Virus record (IMG/VR): IMGVR_UViG_3300047678_000199
Span: 1-30,021 of that record
From: a virus
Direction: 5' to 3' (one strand)
Length of the DNA stretch: 30,021 nt
How positions within the stretch are numbered: position 1 is the first letter of the stretch; each line of letters starts with the position of its first letter. Shown here one piece after another: positions 7,651 to 14,473 of the stretch. The translations under genes and the position numbers were made by a program. The notes beneath the pieces are model-generated. The model had not been told where the DNA came from. It did no database searches and saw nothing but the letters and a program-made list of their open reading frames with translations.

Positions 7651-8939
7651 TGGCTGTCGATCGAGCAGGTACACCACCGAAAGAAGCGCTGGCCTATTTC
7701 AAGGCGAAGAACATCAAGCCAGGCTTCGCGTATCAGGACGTTTGGCGTGAGGAGCACGCCACCGCATTCACCGTCGCGAAAGCCATGAAGCTCGACGTGC
7801 TTGAATCGATCCAAGACGCACTGCACCAGGCGCTGGCCGAGGGCCGGACCTTCCAGCAGTTTCGCGCGGATTTGACGCCAACGCTGCAGCAGCTCGGCTG
7901 GTGGGGAAAGCAGGTTCAGACGGACCCGATGACCGGCGAGGCGAAGTCGGTGCAGTTGGGATCGCCGCGTCGTTTGAAAACGATTTATGACGTCAACACG
8001 CGCGTGGCTCGCGCGGCCGGTCAGTGGCAACGCATCCAGCGCAACATCAAGACGCATCCCATTCTCGAATATCTACTCGGCCCCTCGGAGCATCACCGCG
8101 TACAGCACGCCGCTTGGGCCGGTACGCGCCTGCCTGCTGACCATCCGTGGTGGCTCACGCACGCGACACCGAACGGCTACGGCTGCAAATGCCATATTCG
8201 CGCGATGACAGAGGCCGAAGCCGACAGCCTCGGCGGAATCACGGACGCGCCGCCAGTGGAATACCGCGAATGGATCAATAAGCGAACCGGGGAGGTCGAC
8301 CAGGTGCCGGTGGGCATCGACCCTGGCTGGGACTACAACCCCGGTCAGGTCGCACGCAACGAATACGCGGCGCGCGTGTTCGGCACGAAGATCACCACCG
8401 CATCGGCCGAGATCGGCAGCATGGCCATGCACGCGGCTGCAGAGTACGTCCAGGCCGGACTGCGCTCCGACTATCAACGCTGGGCGCAGACGCTTTACCA
8501 ACACCAGCGTGAGCACTCCGGCGAGACGCGCCTGGTCGGTGTGATTCCGGGCGACGTGATCTCCGCGCTACGCCAGCGCAACATCCAGTTGGACACCGCA
8601 GCGATCACCATTCGCGATTCGGACCTCCGCCACTTGGCACGCGACGGAAAGCACGCGCGCGATCAACATCTGTCCGAGGCCGAAGTATTGGCGCTGCCGG
8701 ATCGCCTGGCGAACCCGCAGGCGATCCTGGTCGACCAATCGGACGGCAGCCTGGTGTACGTGTTTCCGGCCGACAATGGCCAAGTCGCGAAGGTAGTGGT
8801 TTCGCCAGGCTACCGCGACAAGGCGCGCATCGAGGGCCAGCGGCAACGGATCAATACGAACGCCATTCGGACAGCAACGAAAGTGCTGCCGAGTAACTTG
8901 CCGGCTGTTCGATTCGAGGTACTCAAGGGGAAGGTGTGA
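7650..8939 (+). CDS. Head morphogenesis protein F (Mu gp30/SPP1 gp7-like) with C-terminal BECR-type nuclease domain
   Basis: A 429-residue two-part protein. Residues 1-~240 match the Mu F/SPP1 gp7 minor head protein family, including VNTRVARAAGQWQR (115-128) and the Cys-containing HATPNGYGCKCHIRAM (171-186). Residues ~300-429 look like a phage-Barnase-EndoU-ColicinE5/D-RelE (PBECR) nuclease domain: ITIRDSDLRHLARDGKHARDQ, LSEAEVLALPDRLANPQAIL, a beta hairpin VYVFPADNGQVAKVVVSPG, and a terminal NAIRTATKVLP. Such domains are known fused to head proteins, where they may be injected as effectors. H328, H335 and H340 are possible catalytic or substrate residues; which are essential cannot be told. 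The start overlaps the previous stop by one base. Confidence 0.85.
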   Translation: MAVDRAGTPPKEALAYFKAKNIKPGFAYQDVWREEHATAFTVAKAMKLDVLESIQDALHQALAEGRTFQQFRADLTPTLQQLGWWGKQVQTDPMTGEAKSVQLGSPRRLKTIYDVNTRVARAAGQWQRIQRNIKTHPILEYLLGPSEHHRVQHAAWAGTRLPADHPWWLTHATPNGYGCKCHIRAMTEAEADSLGGITDAPPVEYREWINKRTGEVDQVPVGIDPGWDYNPGQVARNEYAARVFGTKITTASAEIGSMAMHAAAEYVQAGLRSDYQRWAQTLYQHQREHSGETRLVGVIPGDVISALRQRNIQLDTAAITIRDSDLRHLARDGKHARDQHLSEAEVLALPDRLANPQAILVDQSDGSLVYVFPADNGQVAKVVVSPGYRDKARIEGQRQRINTNAIRTATKVLPSNLPAVRFEVLKGKV

Positions 8940-8949
8940 AAAACGCACC

Positions 8950-9066
8950 CTGTGGTTACGCCACAGCCTAACGCCCGCAGGAGGGGTGGGTTCCTGCGTC
9001 GATCGAGACCGCTTGCGCGGCTACGATGCCTGGAGGCGAATTCCCAGGTGCTCAGGGTGCCAGGCA
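8950..9066 (+). other. Hairpin-rich region after F, candidate structured RNA
   Basis: Four inverted repeats occur in about 115 nt of non-coding sequence. They are ctgtgg/ccacag (8950-8955/8961-8966, 5-nt loop), cgcagga/tcctgcg (8976-8982/8992-8998, 9-nt loop rich in G), ccgc/gcgg (9009-9012/9017-9020), and cctgg/ccagg (9029-9033/9044-9048). The last competes with a longer pair tgcctgg/ccaggca (9027-9033/9060-9066). None is followed by a T-run. This density suggests a folded RNA between F and the next gene, perhaps a leader for the 9141 gene or an RNA-processing element. I do not recognise a known family. Confidence 0.4.
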
Positions 9067-9105
9067 AGTATACCGGATCGGCTAAGAAATGGCCGCCCCT
9101 TCGTC

Positions 9106-9134
9106 TTGTCTGCCGTGCTGTATGGATTTACAGT
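9106..9134 (+). promoter_or_regulatory. Possible sigma70-like promoter for the orphan gene
   Basis: TTGTCT (9106-9111) and TACAGT (9129-9134) are separated by 17 bp; each matches the consensus at four of six positions. The predicted start site falls at about 9141, the A of the ATG, so the transcript would be leaderless, consistent with the lack of a ribosome site. A two-box match of this quality can arise by chance. Confidence 0.25.
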
Positions 9135-9140
9135 ATTGGC

Positions 9141-9473
9141 ATGTACACATTCAGAGTCAGGTCACCAAGCGGCATGGGAACCATTCTGGGGAATGGCCCC
9201 GCCTATGTGTCGATCGAGAGCCGGTCCGGAAAACGCGCTATACAGGCGCTGTGGGGCGGCACGATGGAGCGCTCCATTGCTCAGTTCATCCGAGGCGCGC
9301 GGCATTGCCGGCTCCCCTTTGAGTCGCTTGCTGGCCCTGGGGAAGATTTCACACGCCTCACGGAGTATCAGTACGTGCAGGGATGCCTGCTGTTCGTCAA
9401 AGGGCAGTCGCAGCCCGTGGTCTTTGCCGTCCTCGATATGGGCAAGCCGAAAGTCCTTATGGAAGCGCGTTAA
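9141..9473 (+). CDS. Orphan phage protein of unknown function
   Basis: A 110-residue protein beginning MYTFRVRSPSGMGTILGNGP. It is mixed alpha/beta by eye, with a basic, arginine-rich middle (SGKRAIQALWGG, RGARHCRLPFE) and no signal peptide, membrane segment or known motif. It lies alone between F and gpI, where Mu carries gpG. It is preceded by a 200-bp hairpin-rich gap and followed by a 299-bp gap with a terminator-like hairpin, so it may be an independent unit (a moron). ATG 9141 is the only in-frame ATG near the start; the frame stays open upstream to a GTG at 8952, but that would run through the hairpins. No clear ribosome site. Confidence 0.6.
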   Translation: MYTFRVRSPSGMGTILGNGPAYVSIESRSGKRAIQALWGGTMERSIAQFIRGARHCRLPFESLAGPGEDFTRLTEYQYVQGCLLFVKGQSQPVVFAVLDMGKPKVLMEAR

Positions 9474-9651
9474 TAGCCTTGGGTTTTATGGCAGGCCGTT
9501 TTCTAAACTGCGCCTTCTTAAAACGCGCACAGGGCCGCTGAGGGGCTTCCAGCGCTACATCGACCGCCGGGCGGCGCTACTCAGGGCGCGTAGGCGCGTT
9601 TAAACGCCTCTTAAACGGCATGCCACCCTCCCGCTGAGGCTGGGTTAGCAA
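9474..9651 (+). repeat. Intergenic region with imperfect direct repeat and palindrome
   Basis: Two related AT-spotted stretches lie about 95 bp apart: 9503-9528 (ctaaactgcgccttcttaaa and on) and 9599-9618 (tttaaacgcctcttaaacgg). The second overlaps a perfect 12-bp palindrome gcgtttaaacgc at 9596-9607. A 17-codon ATG frame (9488-9541, MAGRFLNCAFLKRAQGR) covers the first; I do not call it a gene. The repeats could be protein-binding sites, but nothing decides this. Confidence 0.3.
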
Positions 9652-9687
9652 AAATCGGCCGAAGTGACGAATTCGGTCCGATTTGTT
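9652..9687 (+). terminator. Rho-independent terminator-like hairpin before gpI
   Basis: aaatcgg+ccgaa (9652-9663) pairs with ttcgg-t-ccgattt (9672-9684): a 12-bp stem with a single bulged T and an 8-nt loop, followed by a short T-rich stretch (tttgtt). On the opposite strand the stem is followed by a better T-run. It would end transcripts from the 9141 gene and separate them from gpI. Confidence 0.5.
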
Positions 9688-9734
9688 ACCGTAGTTCGGC
9701 ACCACTTCCCTCCCTGTAGATATTGAACCCGTTA

Positions 9735-9772
9735 AGTCCATACCCCGGACTGGCCGCCCACAAAATGGCGGC
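9735..9772 (+). promoter_or_regulatory. Structured leader immediately upstream of gpI
   Basis: Two hairpins precede the gpI start: agtcc/ggact (9735-9739/9747-9751) and gccgcc/ggcggc (9753-9758/9767-9772). The second ends on the base before the ATG at 9773 and there is no visible Shine-Dalgarno sequence, so translation of the protease may be limited. In Mu a C-dependent late promoter lies before I; the stretch 9688-9734 is the place for one, but I could not identify its elements. Confidence 0.35.
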
Positions 9773-10723
9773 ATGATTCATATCGCCCTTAACTTCCAAC
9801 TGCCCACCGATGGCGCGCTGCCCGACTGGCTTCCCCTGGTCCCGGCCGGCCGCTTCGTCGGCCGCGACAAGCGCTCGTGGATCAACGACCAGCCTACTCA
9901 AGTAGTCGCCTATAACCGCTCCCTGAATCGCGAGGTGGTGTGGGACCAGGAGCATGCCACCGAGCTGAAGGCCCCCAAGGGCGAGCCAGCGCCTGCCGTT
10001 GGCTGGATCAAGGAGCTGGATGTTCGCGAGGGTCAAATCTGGGGCCGCGTCGAATGGAATGCCGAGGGCGAGTCGCTCATCCGTGAGAAGAAGTACAAGT
10101 ACTACAGCCCCGCCATTATCTGCGACGCCAACAACCGCGTGCACGGCATCTCCTCGGTCGGCCTGACCAACAAGCACAACCTCGAATTGCCTGCTCTCAA
10201 CCATCAATCCACTGAAACGGAGGACGACATGTCCATTTCCGCTGCTATCCGCCAGATCCTCGCTCTGCCCGAAACCGCATCCGATGCCGACGCCGTGGTG
10301 GCAATCGGCAATCTCAAGCAGGAGCGCCAGGTCGCGCTCAACGCACAAGCCAGCAACCTGGAGAAGTTCGTGCCCCGCGCCGACTACGACCAGGTCATCA
10401 CCGAGCGCAATCAGCTGCGGACCGAACTGAACAGCGATCGCACCGCGCGCCGCGACGAGGAGATCAAAACGCTGGTCGACCAAGCTGTCGAGCAAAAGAA
10501 AATCTCGCCCGCCACTCGCGAATACCACGTCGCAAATTGCCAGCAGGAAGGCGGCATCGATCGATTCAAGCAATTTCTCGCAAGCACGCCCGCGCTGCTG
10601 ACCGACAGCGGCCTCGACGGCAAAAAGCCCGGTGACGGCGCCGTTGCGCTCAACAGCGAGCAAAGCGCCATCGCCGCGATGTTCGGAAACTCTGTTGAGG
10701 ATGTGGAGAAGTACGGCAAATAA
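9773..10723 (+). CDS. Phage protease/scaffold gpI (Mu gp32-like)
   Basis: A 316-residue Mu-like I protein. The N-terminal ~140 residues form the head maturation protease: ALNFQLP, then AGRFVGRDKRSW, and the central KYKYYSPAIICDANNRVHGISSVGLTNK with the conserved 'YSPA' and 'GLTN' family features. The C-terminal half is charged and helical (about 190-260) and acts as scaffold. In Mu gpI cuts the scaffold during capsid maturation. A second start inside the gene makes the scaffold alone (next entry). The leader is structured and no ribosome site is visible at 9773. Confidence 0.88.
   Translation: MIHIALNFQLPTDGALPDWLPLVPAGRFVGRDKRSWINDQPTQVVAYNRSLNREVVWDQEHATELKAPKGEPAPAVGWIKELDVREGQIWGRVEWNAEGESLIREKKYKYYSPAIICDANNRVHGISSVGLTNKHNLELPALNHQSTETEDDMSISAAIRQILALPETASDADAVVAIGNLKQERQVALNAQASNLEKFVPRADYDQVITERNQLRTELNSDRTARRDEEIKTLVDQAVEQKKISPATREYHVANCQQEGGIDRFKQFLASTPALLTDSGLDGKKPGDGAVALNSEQSAIAAMFGNSVEDVEKYGK
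10229..10723 (+). CDS. Scaffold gpZ from an internal start within gpI
   Basis: Met153 of gpI has a strong ribosome site (acggagg, 6 nt before the ATG at 10229), far better than that of gpI itself. Initiation here gives a 164-residue protein with the scaffold half only, helical and rich in Glu, Gln and Arg. Mu makes its scaffold gpZ the same way, in excess over the protease-containing form. The start quality is seen; the product is inferred from the Mu precedent. Confidence 0.75.
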   Translation: MSISAAIRQILALPETASDADAVVAIGNLKQERQVALNAQASNLEKFVPRADYDQVITERNQLRTELNSDRTARRDEEIKTLVDQAVEQKKISPATREYHVANCQQEGGIDRFKQFLASTPALLTDSGLDGKKPGDGAVALNSEQSAIAAMFGNSVEDVEKYGK

Positions 10724-10779
10724 ACCGGCTTCGAACTGCCCCTTAACCGTACCAATTCAATCGCAAAGGAGACGCCAGC

Positions 10780-11181
10780 ATGGCGCTTACGCAAGACAGA
10801 GTTACTCCCGTTCGGGACGCTGAAATGGTTCCCGTACTGCTCGCTGCAGCCACCAAGGTTTACCAAGGCGGCATTGCCGTTGTGAATGCTGCTGGCTATG
10901 GCGTCCCCGGATCGACGTCGACAACGCAGACGTACATTGGTCGGTTCGAGGAGACAGTCGACAACTCGGGAGGCTCGGCCGGCGCGAAGAGCGCGATGGT
11001 GCGCCGCAAGAAAGCCTTCGCCTGGAAGAACAGCAGCGCCGATCCGGTCACCCAGGCCGGCCTGTTCAAGGACTGCTACATCGTCGACGACGAAACGGTC
11101 GCGGCTACGAACGGCACCAACACCCGATCCAAGGCCGGCAAGGTCATTGCGATCGATAGCAACGGCGTGTGGGTTGAGTAA
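10780..11181 (+). CDS. Capsid decoration (cement)-like protein
   Basis: A 133-residue protein between scaffold and major capsid. Its pattern (GGIAVVNAAGYGVPGSTST, YIGRFEETVDNSGGSAGA, a run of basic residues, CYIVDDETVAATNGTNTRS, AGKVIAIDSNGVWVE) matches small all-beta head proteins widely found in this position and often described as head decoration or capsid cement. It would bind the outer capsid surface and stabilise it. A good AAGGAG lies upstream of the ATG. The role is inferred from family and place. Confidence 0.75.
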   Translation: MALTQDRVTPVRDAEMVPVLLAAATKVYQGGIAVVNAAGYGVPGSTSTTQTYIGRFEETVDNSGGSAGAKSAMVRRKKAFAWKNSSADPVTQAGLFKDCYIVDDETVAATNGTNTRSKAGKVIAIDSNGVWVE

Positions 11182-11223
11182 CCCCCCCAACTAAAAACCC
11201 CCATCCATAGCGGAGCAACTGCA

Positions 11224-12144
11224 ATGCTGATCAACAAAGAAAACATCGGGCAGGTATTTCGTAACCTCCTGACCATCTACAACAAGGCATTCGATGCCGA
11301 GCCGGCAGCGTGGCAAGGCGTCGCGATGTTGGTTCCATCGACCACCAAGGTCAACGACTACTCGTGGCTCTCGAATTGGCCGCGCATGCGCCGCTGGATC
11401 GGAGAGAAGCTGGCCAAAAAATTGGCCGCTTTCAAATACAGCATCGTCAACGAAGACTGGGAAGCCACCGTCGAAGTTCTGCGCAACGATATCGAAGACG
11501 ATACCGTCGGCATCTACGGCCCGCAGGCTCAGAGCGCCGGCCAGTCCGCAAAACAATTGCCGGACGAGATCGTCGCGGAACTGATCAACGGCGTATTCAC
11601 CAACGTCTGCTTCGATGGCCAGTATTTCTGCGATACCGATCACCCGGTCAGCGATGGCAGCGGCGGCATCATCTCCGTCAGTAACAAGCTCGCAGTCGAT
11701 CTCTCGGCTGCCAGCCAAGCGGCTGCAATCGCCAGCATCGGCTTAGCCGCAGAAATGCAGATGAGTTTCAAAGACGATGAAGGCAGGCCGCTGAACTGCA
11801 TTCCCGACACGCTCAATGTTGGCCCCCATCTTTTCGCCATAGCCAATGCGTTGTACGTGAACGACAACCTCGGTGACGGTACGCCCAACCTGTACAAGGG
11901 CATGTTCAAGCCCCGCCTCGATGCTCGCCTGACCAATCCGAAGCACTGGCACCTGCTCTGCACGACGAAGGCAATCAAGCCGTTCATCTACCAGGAGCGG
12001 AAGAAGCCCACATTCGTTTCGCAAACCGACATGAATGCCGATGACGTGTTCAGCCGAGCCATCTACAAGTTCGGCGCAGAAGCTCGCGCTGCTGGTGGCT
12101 ATGCATTCTGGCAACTCTGCGTAGGCAGCACCGGAACCCCGTAA
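11224..12144 (+). CDS. Major capsid protein gpT (Mu gp34-like)
   Basis: A 306-residue Mu-like major head subunit. Family features are the N-terminal NLLTIYNKAFD (15-25), LVPSTTKVNDYSWLSNWPRMRRW (36-58), and YSIVNEDWEATVEVLRNDIEDDTVGIY (72-98). The C-terminal part contains GPHLFAIANALYVND and a FVSQTDMNADDVF segment. It forms the icosahedral shell after scaffold removal by gpI. The ribosome site GGAG is correctly spaced from the ATG. Length is normal for the family, and the gene appears intact. Confidence 0.93.
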   Translation: MLINKENIGQVFRNLLTIYNKAFDAEPAAWQGVAMLVPSTTKVNDYSWLSNWPRMRRWIGEKLAKKLAAFKYSIVNEDWEATVEVLRNDIEDDTVGIYGPQAQSAGQSAKQLPDEIVAELINGVFTNVCFDGQYFCDTDHPVSDGSGGIISVSNKLAVDLSAASQAAAIASIGLAAEMQMSFKDDEGRPLNCIPDTLNVGPHLFAIANALYVNDNLGDGTPNLYKGMFKPRLDARLTNPKHWHLLCTTKAIKPFIYQERKKPTFVSQTDMNADDVFSRAIYKFGAEARAAGGYAFWQLCVGSTGTP

Positions 12145-12263
12145 CAGCTATCCGATAGACCGATGCCCTCGCGGGCATCCCACGGACAACCGCAAACCTT
12201 GGGCGGTTGGATAGCGGAGTAAAACAACACGGTGAAATACGCCACCAGATTTCGGAGATAGCA

Positions 12264-12545
12264 ATGGCCAAACCTGCAGCACAGAAAGAGTCCGACAAAC
12301 CGGTTGCACCGAAAGCGCCGGACAAATCAGGCGCGAAAATCCCGACGATCTTTGTGCGCGCTGTTCCAGAGAAGGGATTTCGTCGCGCCGGCCTCCACTT
12401 CACTCGCGATGGTGTGCGCATCGCACTGAGCGCGCTGACCGACGAGCAAATCAAAGCTTTGCGCGCAGAGTCGCAGCTCATCGTCGAGGATGCGGAATTC
12501 GACGTGTACGAAGACGGCGTCAACACCAAAAGCGAAGAGCAGTAA
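12264..12545 (+). CDS. Mu gp35/FluMu-like head protein
   Basis: A 93-residue protein with a low-complexity Lys/Ala/Pro start (1-25) followed by a compact domain: IFVRAVPEKGFRRAGLHFT, then the helix LTDEQIKALRAESQLIVED. This is the FluMu N-terminal domain type (HI1506-like) encoded after gpT in Mu-like phages. Its function is not established. ATG 12264 is chosen because GGAG lies 7 nt upstream; an in-frame ATG at 12207 has no such site. Confidence 0.78.
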   Translation: MAKPAAQKESDKPVAPKAPDKSGAKIPTIFVRAVPEKGFRRAGLHFTRDGVRIALSALTDEQIKALRAESQLIVEDAEFDVYEDGVNTKSEEQ

Positions 12546-12550
12546 TCGCC

Positions 12551-12976
12551 ATGTCCTACGCAAGCTCCGACGACATCGTTTTCCGCTACGGCCGCGACGC
12601 TCTATACATCGCGGCCGACCGGGACAACGACGACGTGATCGACAGCGGCGCCGTCGAACGCGCGTTGTCGGACGCATCCGACGAGATCAATACCTACGTC
12701 GGCAAGAAATACCAGCTGCCGCTGCCGAGCGTCCCCAGCGTGATGATCCGCGTCTGCGTCGACATCGCCATGTATCGCATGTCGACCGGCCTGGCATTGA
12801 CCGAGGAGAAGCGCAATCGCTTTGACGACGCGGTGCGCTATCTGGAGCGCGTAGCGGATGGCCGCATCTCGCTGGGCTATGACAACGGCAGCACGGCGAC
12901 CGAGGCTGTTGGAGATGCCGAGCTGATTACCAGTCGTCGCCGCTTCTCGCGCGGCTCAATGGATTTGCTCACATGA
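12551..12976 (+). CDS. DUF1320 head-tail adaptor-like protein (Mu gp36)
   Basis: A 141-residue helical protein starting MSYASSDDIVFRYGRDALYIAADRD (first 25 residues), with ALSDASDEINTYVGKKYQLPLP and VCVDIAMYRM further on, matching DUF1320/Mu gp36. Members resemble the connector adaptors (gp6/gp15-like) that join portal to tail. It overlaps gpG by 4 nt. No strong ribosome site, but the gap from gp35 is only 5 bp. Confidence 0.88.
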   Translation: MSYASSDDIVFRYGRDALYIAADRDNDDVIDSGAVERALSDASDEINTYVGKKYQLPLPSVPSVMIRVCVDIAMYRMSTGLALTEEKRNRFDDAVRYLERVADGRISLGYDNGSTATEAVGDAELITSRRRFSRGSMDLLT

Positions 12977-13539
12977 GTCTTTCACTCACCGCCAAGTTTG
13001 AGGGCATGAGTCAGGTCGCCGTAGCGATGCATCAGCTGAGCGAGCTGGACCGGCGCGAACTGCTCGACGGCCTAGGCGCGGAATCCGAGAGCCAAGTGCG
13101 TCGCCGCATTTCGTCGGAGAAGCGAGCGCCGAACGGCGTGCCCTGGCCGGCCTGGTCAAACGCGTATGCGAAAACACGCCACGGCGGACAAAGCCTGCTG
13201 CAGGGCGATGGCGGCCTGCTCGACGACATCCACTACGTCGTGGGCTACGACCAGGTCGAGATCGGCTCGAACCTGCCCTATGCGCGCATCCACAACGAGG
13301 GCGGCACCATCGAGCAAAAAGCGCGAGCCAGCACGGTGTATTTCAGACGAGACAAGGAAGGCAACGTGGGCAATCGGTTCGTGCCCAGGCGGCAATCGAA
13401 TTTCGCGCAAGACGTGACGGTGGGCGCTTACACGATCGAAATGCCAGCGCGGCAATACCTCGGCTTCAGTTCGGAAAACGAAAACAGCCTGCTCGGCATC
13501 GTGCGCTCCTTCCTGGCCGACCAGATAAGGGCGCTTTAA
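12973..13539 (+). CDS. Virion morphogenesis protein gpG
   Basis: A 188-residue protein of the phage virion morphogenesis (gpG/P2 gpS) family, needed for head completion or tail joining. Typical features are the N-terminal LTAKFEGMSQVAVAMHQLSEL, RRRISSEKRAPNGVPWPAWS (about 38-57), LLQGDGGLLDDIHY, and PYARIHNEGGTIEQKARAS (97-115). The RQYLGFS near the C-terminus is also conserved. In Mu, G sits between F and I; here it follows gp36, so the gene order has changed. Overlaps gp36 (ATGA-type). Confidence 0.88.
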   Translation: MSLSLTAKFEGMSQVAVAMHQLSELDRRELLDGLGAESESQVRRRISSEKRAPNGVPWPAWSNAYAKTRHGGQSLLQGDGGLLDDIHYVVGYDQVEIGSNLPYARIHNEGGTIEQKARASTVYFRRDKEGNVGNRFVPRRQSNFAQDVTVGAYTIEMPARQYLGFSSENENSLLGIVRSFLADQIRAL

Positions 13540-14106
13540 ATGGATATCTACGGCGCGCGGGATTTCATCGTAACGACCCTCCAGGTGCTGCTCGACGGCA
13601 TCGTCAATCCGAAGGAGGTGCAGACGCACCGAGGCCAGTTCGAGTCGCTGCAGGAGATACAAACGATCGCGGCACGCTCGCCGGCCGTGCGTGTGGCGTT
13701 CAGAGCACTGCAGGACAGCCACCTAGAAAACGCCGTGACGGTCGGCAATGTGCTGTGGGTCATTCACGTCTTTGCCACAGACCAGCGCGCAGAAGCGCGC
13801 AACACGCTGGCTGGCGGTATTGCTCTAAAGATCAACGCGCTGCTCGCAGCCAAAGCGGCACATTGGTCTTTTGCGCGTGACGAAGCGCAGCAACTGTCGG
13901 CAGTCGATCTATCGACGCTGACATTGGACAAGGCTGGCATATCGCTCTGGCAAATCACCTGGTCGCAGCTCGGTGAATTTACCTTCGTCGATCCCTTCGG
14001 GCAGATCGTGGATTGGAAAGGCGTCGATGGTTCGCACTTCGACCCCGAGGACGATTCCGAAAACGGCGCCCCCAGAGCTGAAACAACTATCAATTTCCCG
14101 GAGTAG
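13540..14106 (+). CDS. DUF1834 protein (Mu gp37-like)
   Basis: A 188-residue protein immediately after gpG (adjacent, no gap) of the DUF1834/Mu gp37 family. It begins ARDFIVTTLQVLLDGI, has SPAVRVAFRAL and VLWVIHVFATDQ strands, and ends with the ITWSQLGEFTFVDPFGQIVDWKG region seen in the family. It probably acts at the tail end or terminator of the contractile tail, since it lies between connector and sheath genes, but its role is not proven. Confidence 0.83.
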   Translation: MDIYGARDFIVTTLQVLLDGIVNPKEVQTHRGQFESLQEIQTIAARSPAVRVAFRALQDSHLENAVTVGNVLWVIHVFATDQRAEARNTLAGGIALKINALLAAKAAHWSFARDEAQQLSAVDLSTLTLDKAGISLWQITWSQLGEFTFVDPFGQIVDWKGVDGSHFDPEDDSENGAPRAETTINFPE

Positions 14107-14109
14107 CAG

Positions 14110-14466
14110 ATGGCCAAACAATTTGTTCAACCGGCGCCAGGCAGAACGCCGCGCCATGAGACGACACACCGGCAGCTCGATGCGGCCGGCGAGTTCTGGG
14201 AGGACACGCCGTATCTGCGTCGCCGTCTGCGTGATGGCGACGTCATCCTCGCGCGCTTCGTCGACCCGCAGGCCGAGCGCGCAGCTGCCGCTGCCGTATC
14301 CGATGAGGCGCCAGCTGTAGTGATCGAAAGCACGCCGTTGCCGGAGGAGTCCGCGGTTGAGGAGCCAGCGGCCGCTGCGCTGCCCGGCTCAACGCAGAGT
14401 GACGAGCCAGCAACGGCGCCGACACCTGCCCCTGCAAAAAACCACAAGCGCGGCAAGAAGGAGTAA
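14110..14466 (+). CDS. DUF2635 protein (Mu gp38-like) with extended acidic tail
   Basis: A 118-residue protein. The first ~50 residues (FVQPAPGRTPRHE, then FWEDTPYLRRRLRDGDVIL) match DUF2635, a short protein that lies directly before the sheath gene in Mu-like phages. Most relatives end near there. This one carries a further ~65 residues, low in complexity and rich in Ala, Pro, Glu and Thr, ending in a basic KNHKRGKKE. The extension is likely disordered. Function unknown. Confidence 0.82.
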   Translation: MAKQFVQPAPGRTPRHETTHRQLDAAGEFWEDTPYLRRRLRDGDVILARFVDPQAERAAAAAVSDEAPAVVIESTPLPEESAVEEPAAAALPGSTQSDEPATAPTPAPAKNHKRGKKE

Positions 14467-14473
14467 CTGAGCA

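Noticed and set aside
9488-9541. 17-codon frame MAGRFLNCAFLKRAQGR
   Set aside because: No ribosome site and overlaps the repeat region; composition gives no support for a gene.
8986-9603. 205-codon plus-strand frame overlapping the orphan gene
   Set aside because: Composition is rich in Arg, Ser and Cys without any domain pattern, it runs through the hairpin region and past the stop of the 9141 gene, and the 9141 frame reads as more natural protein.
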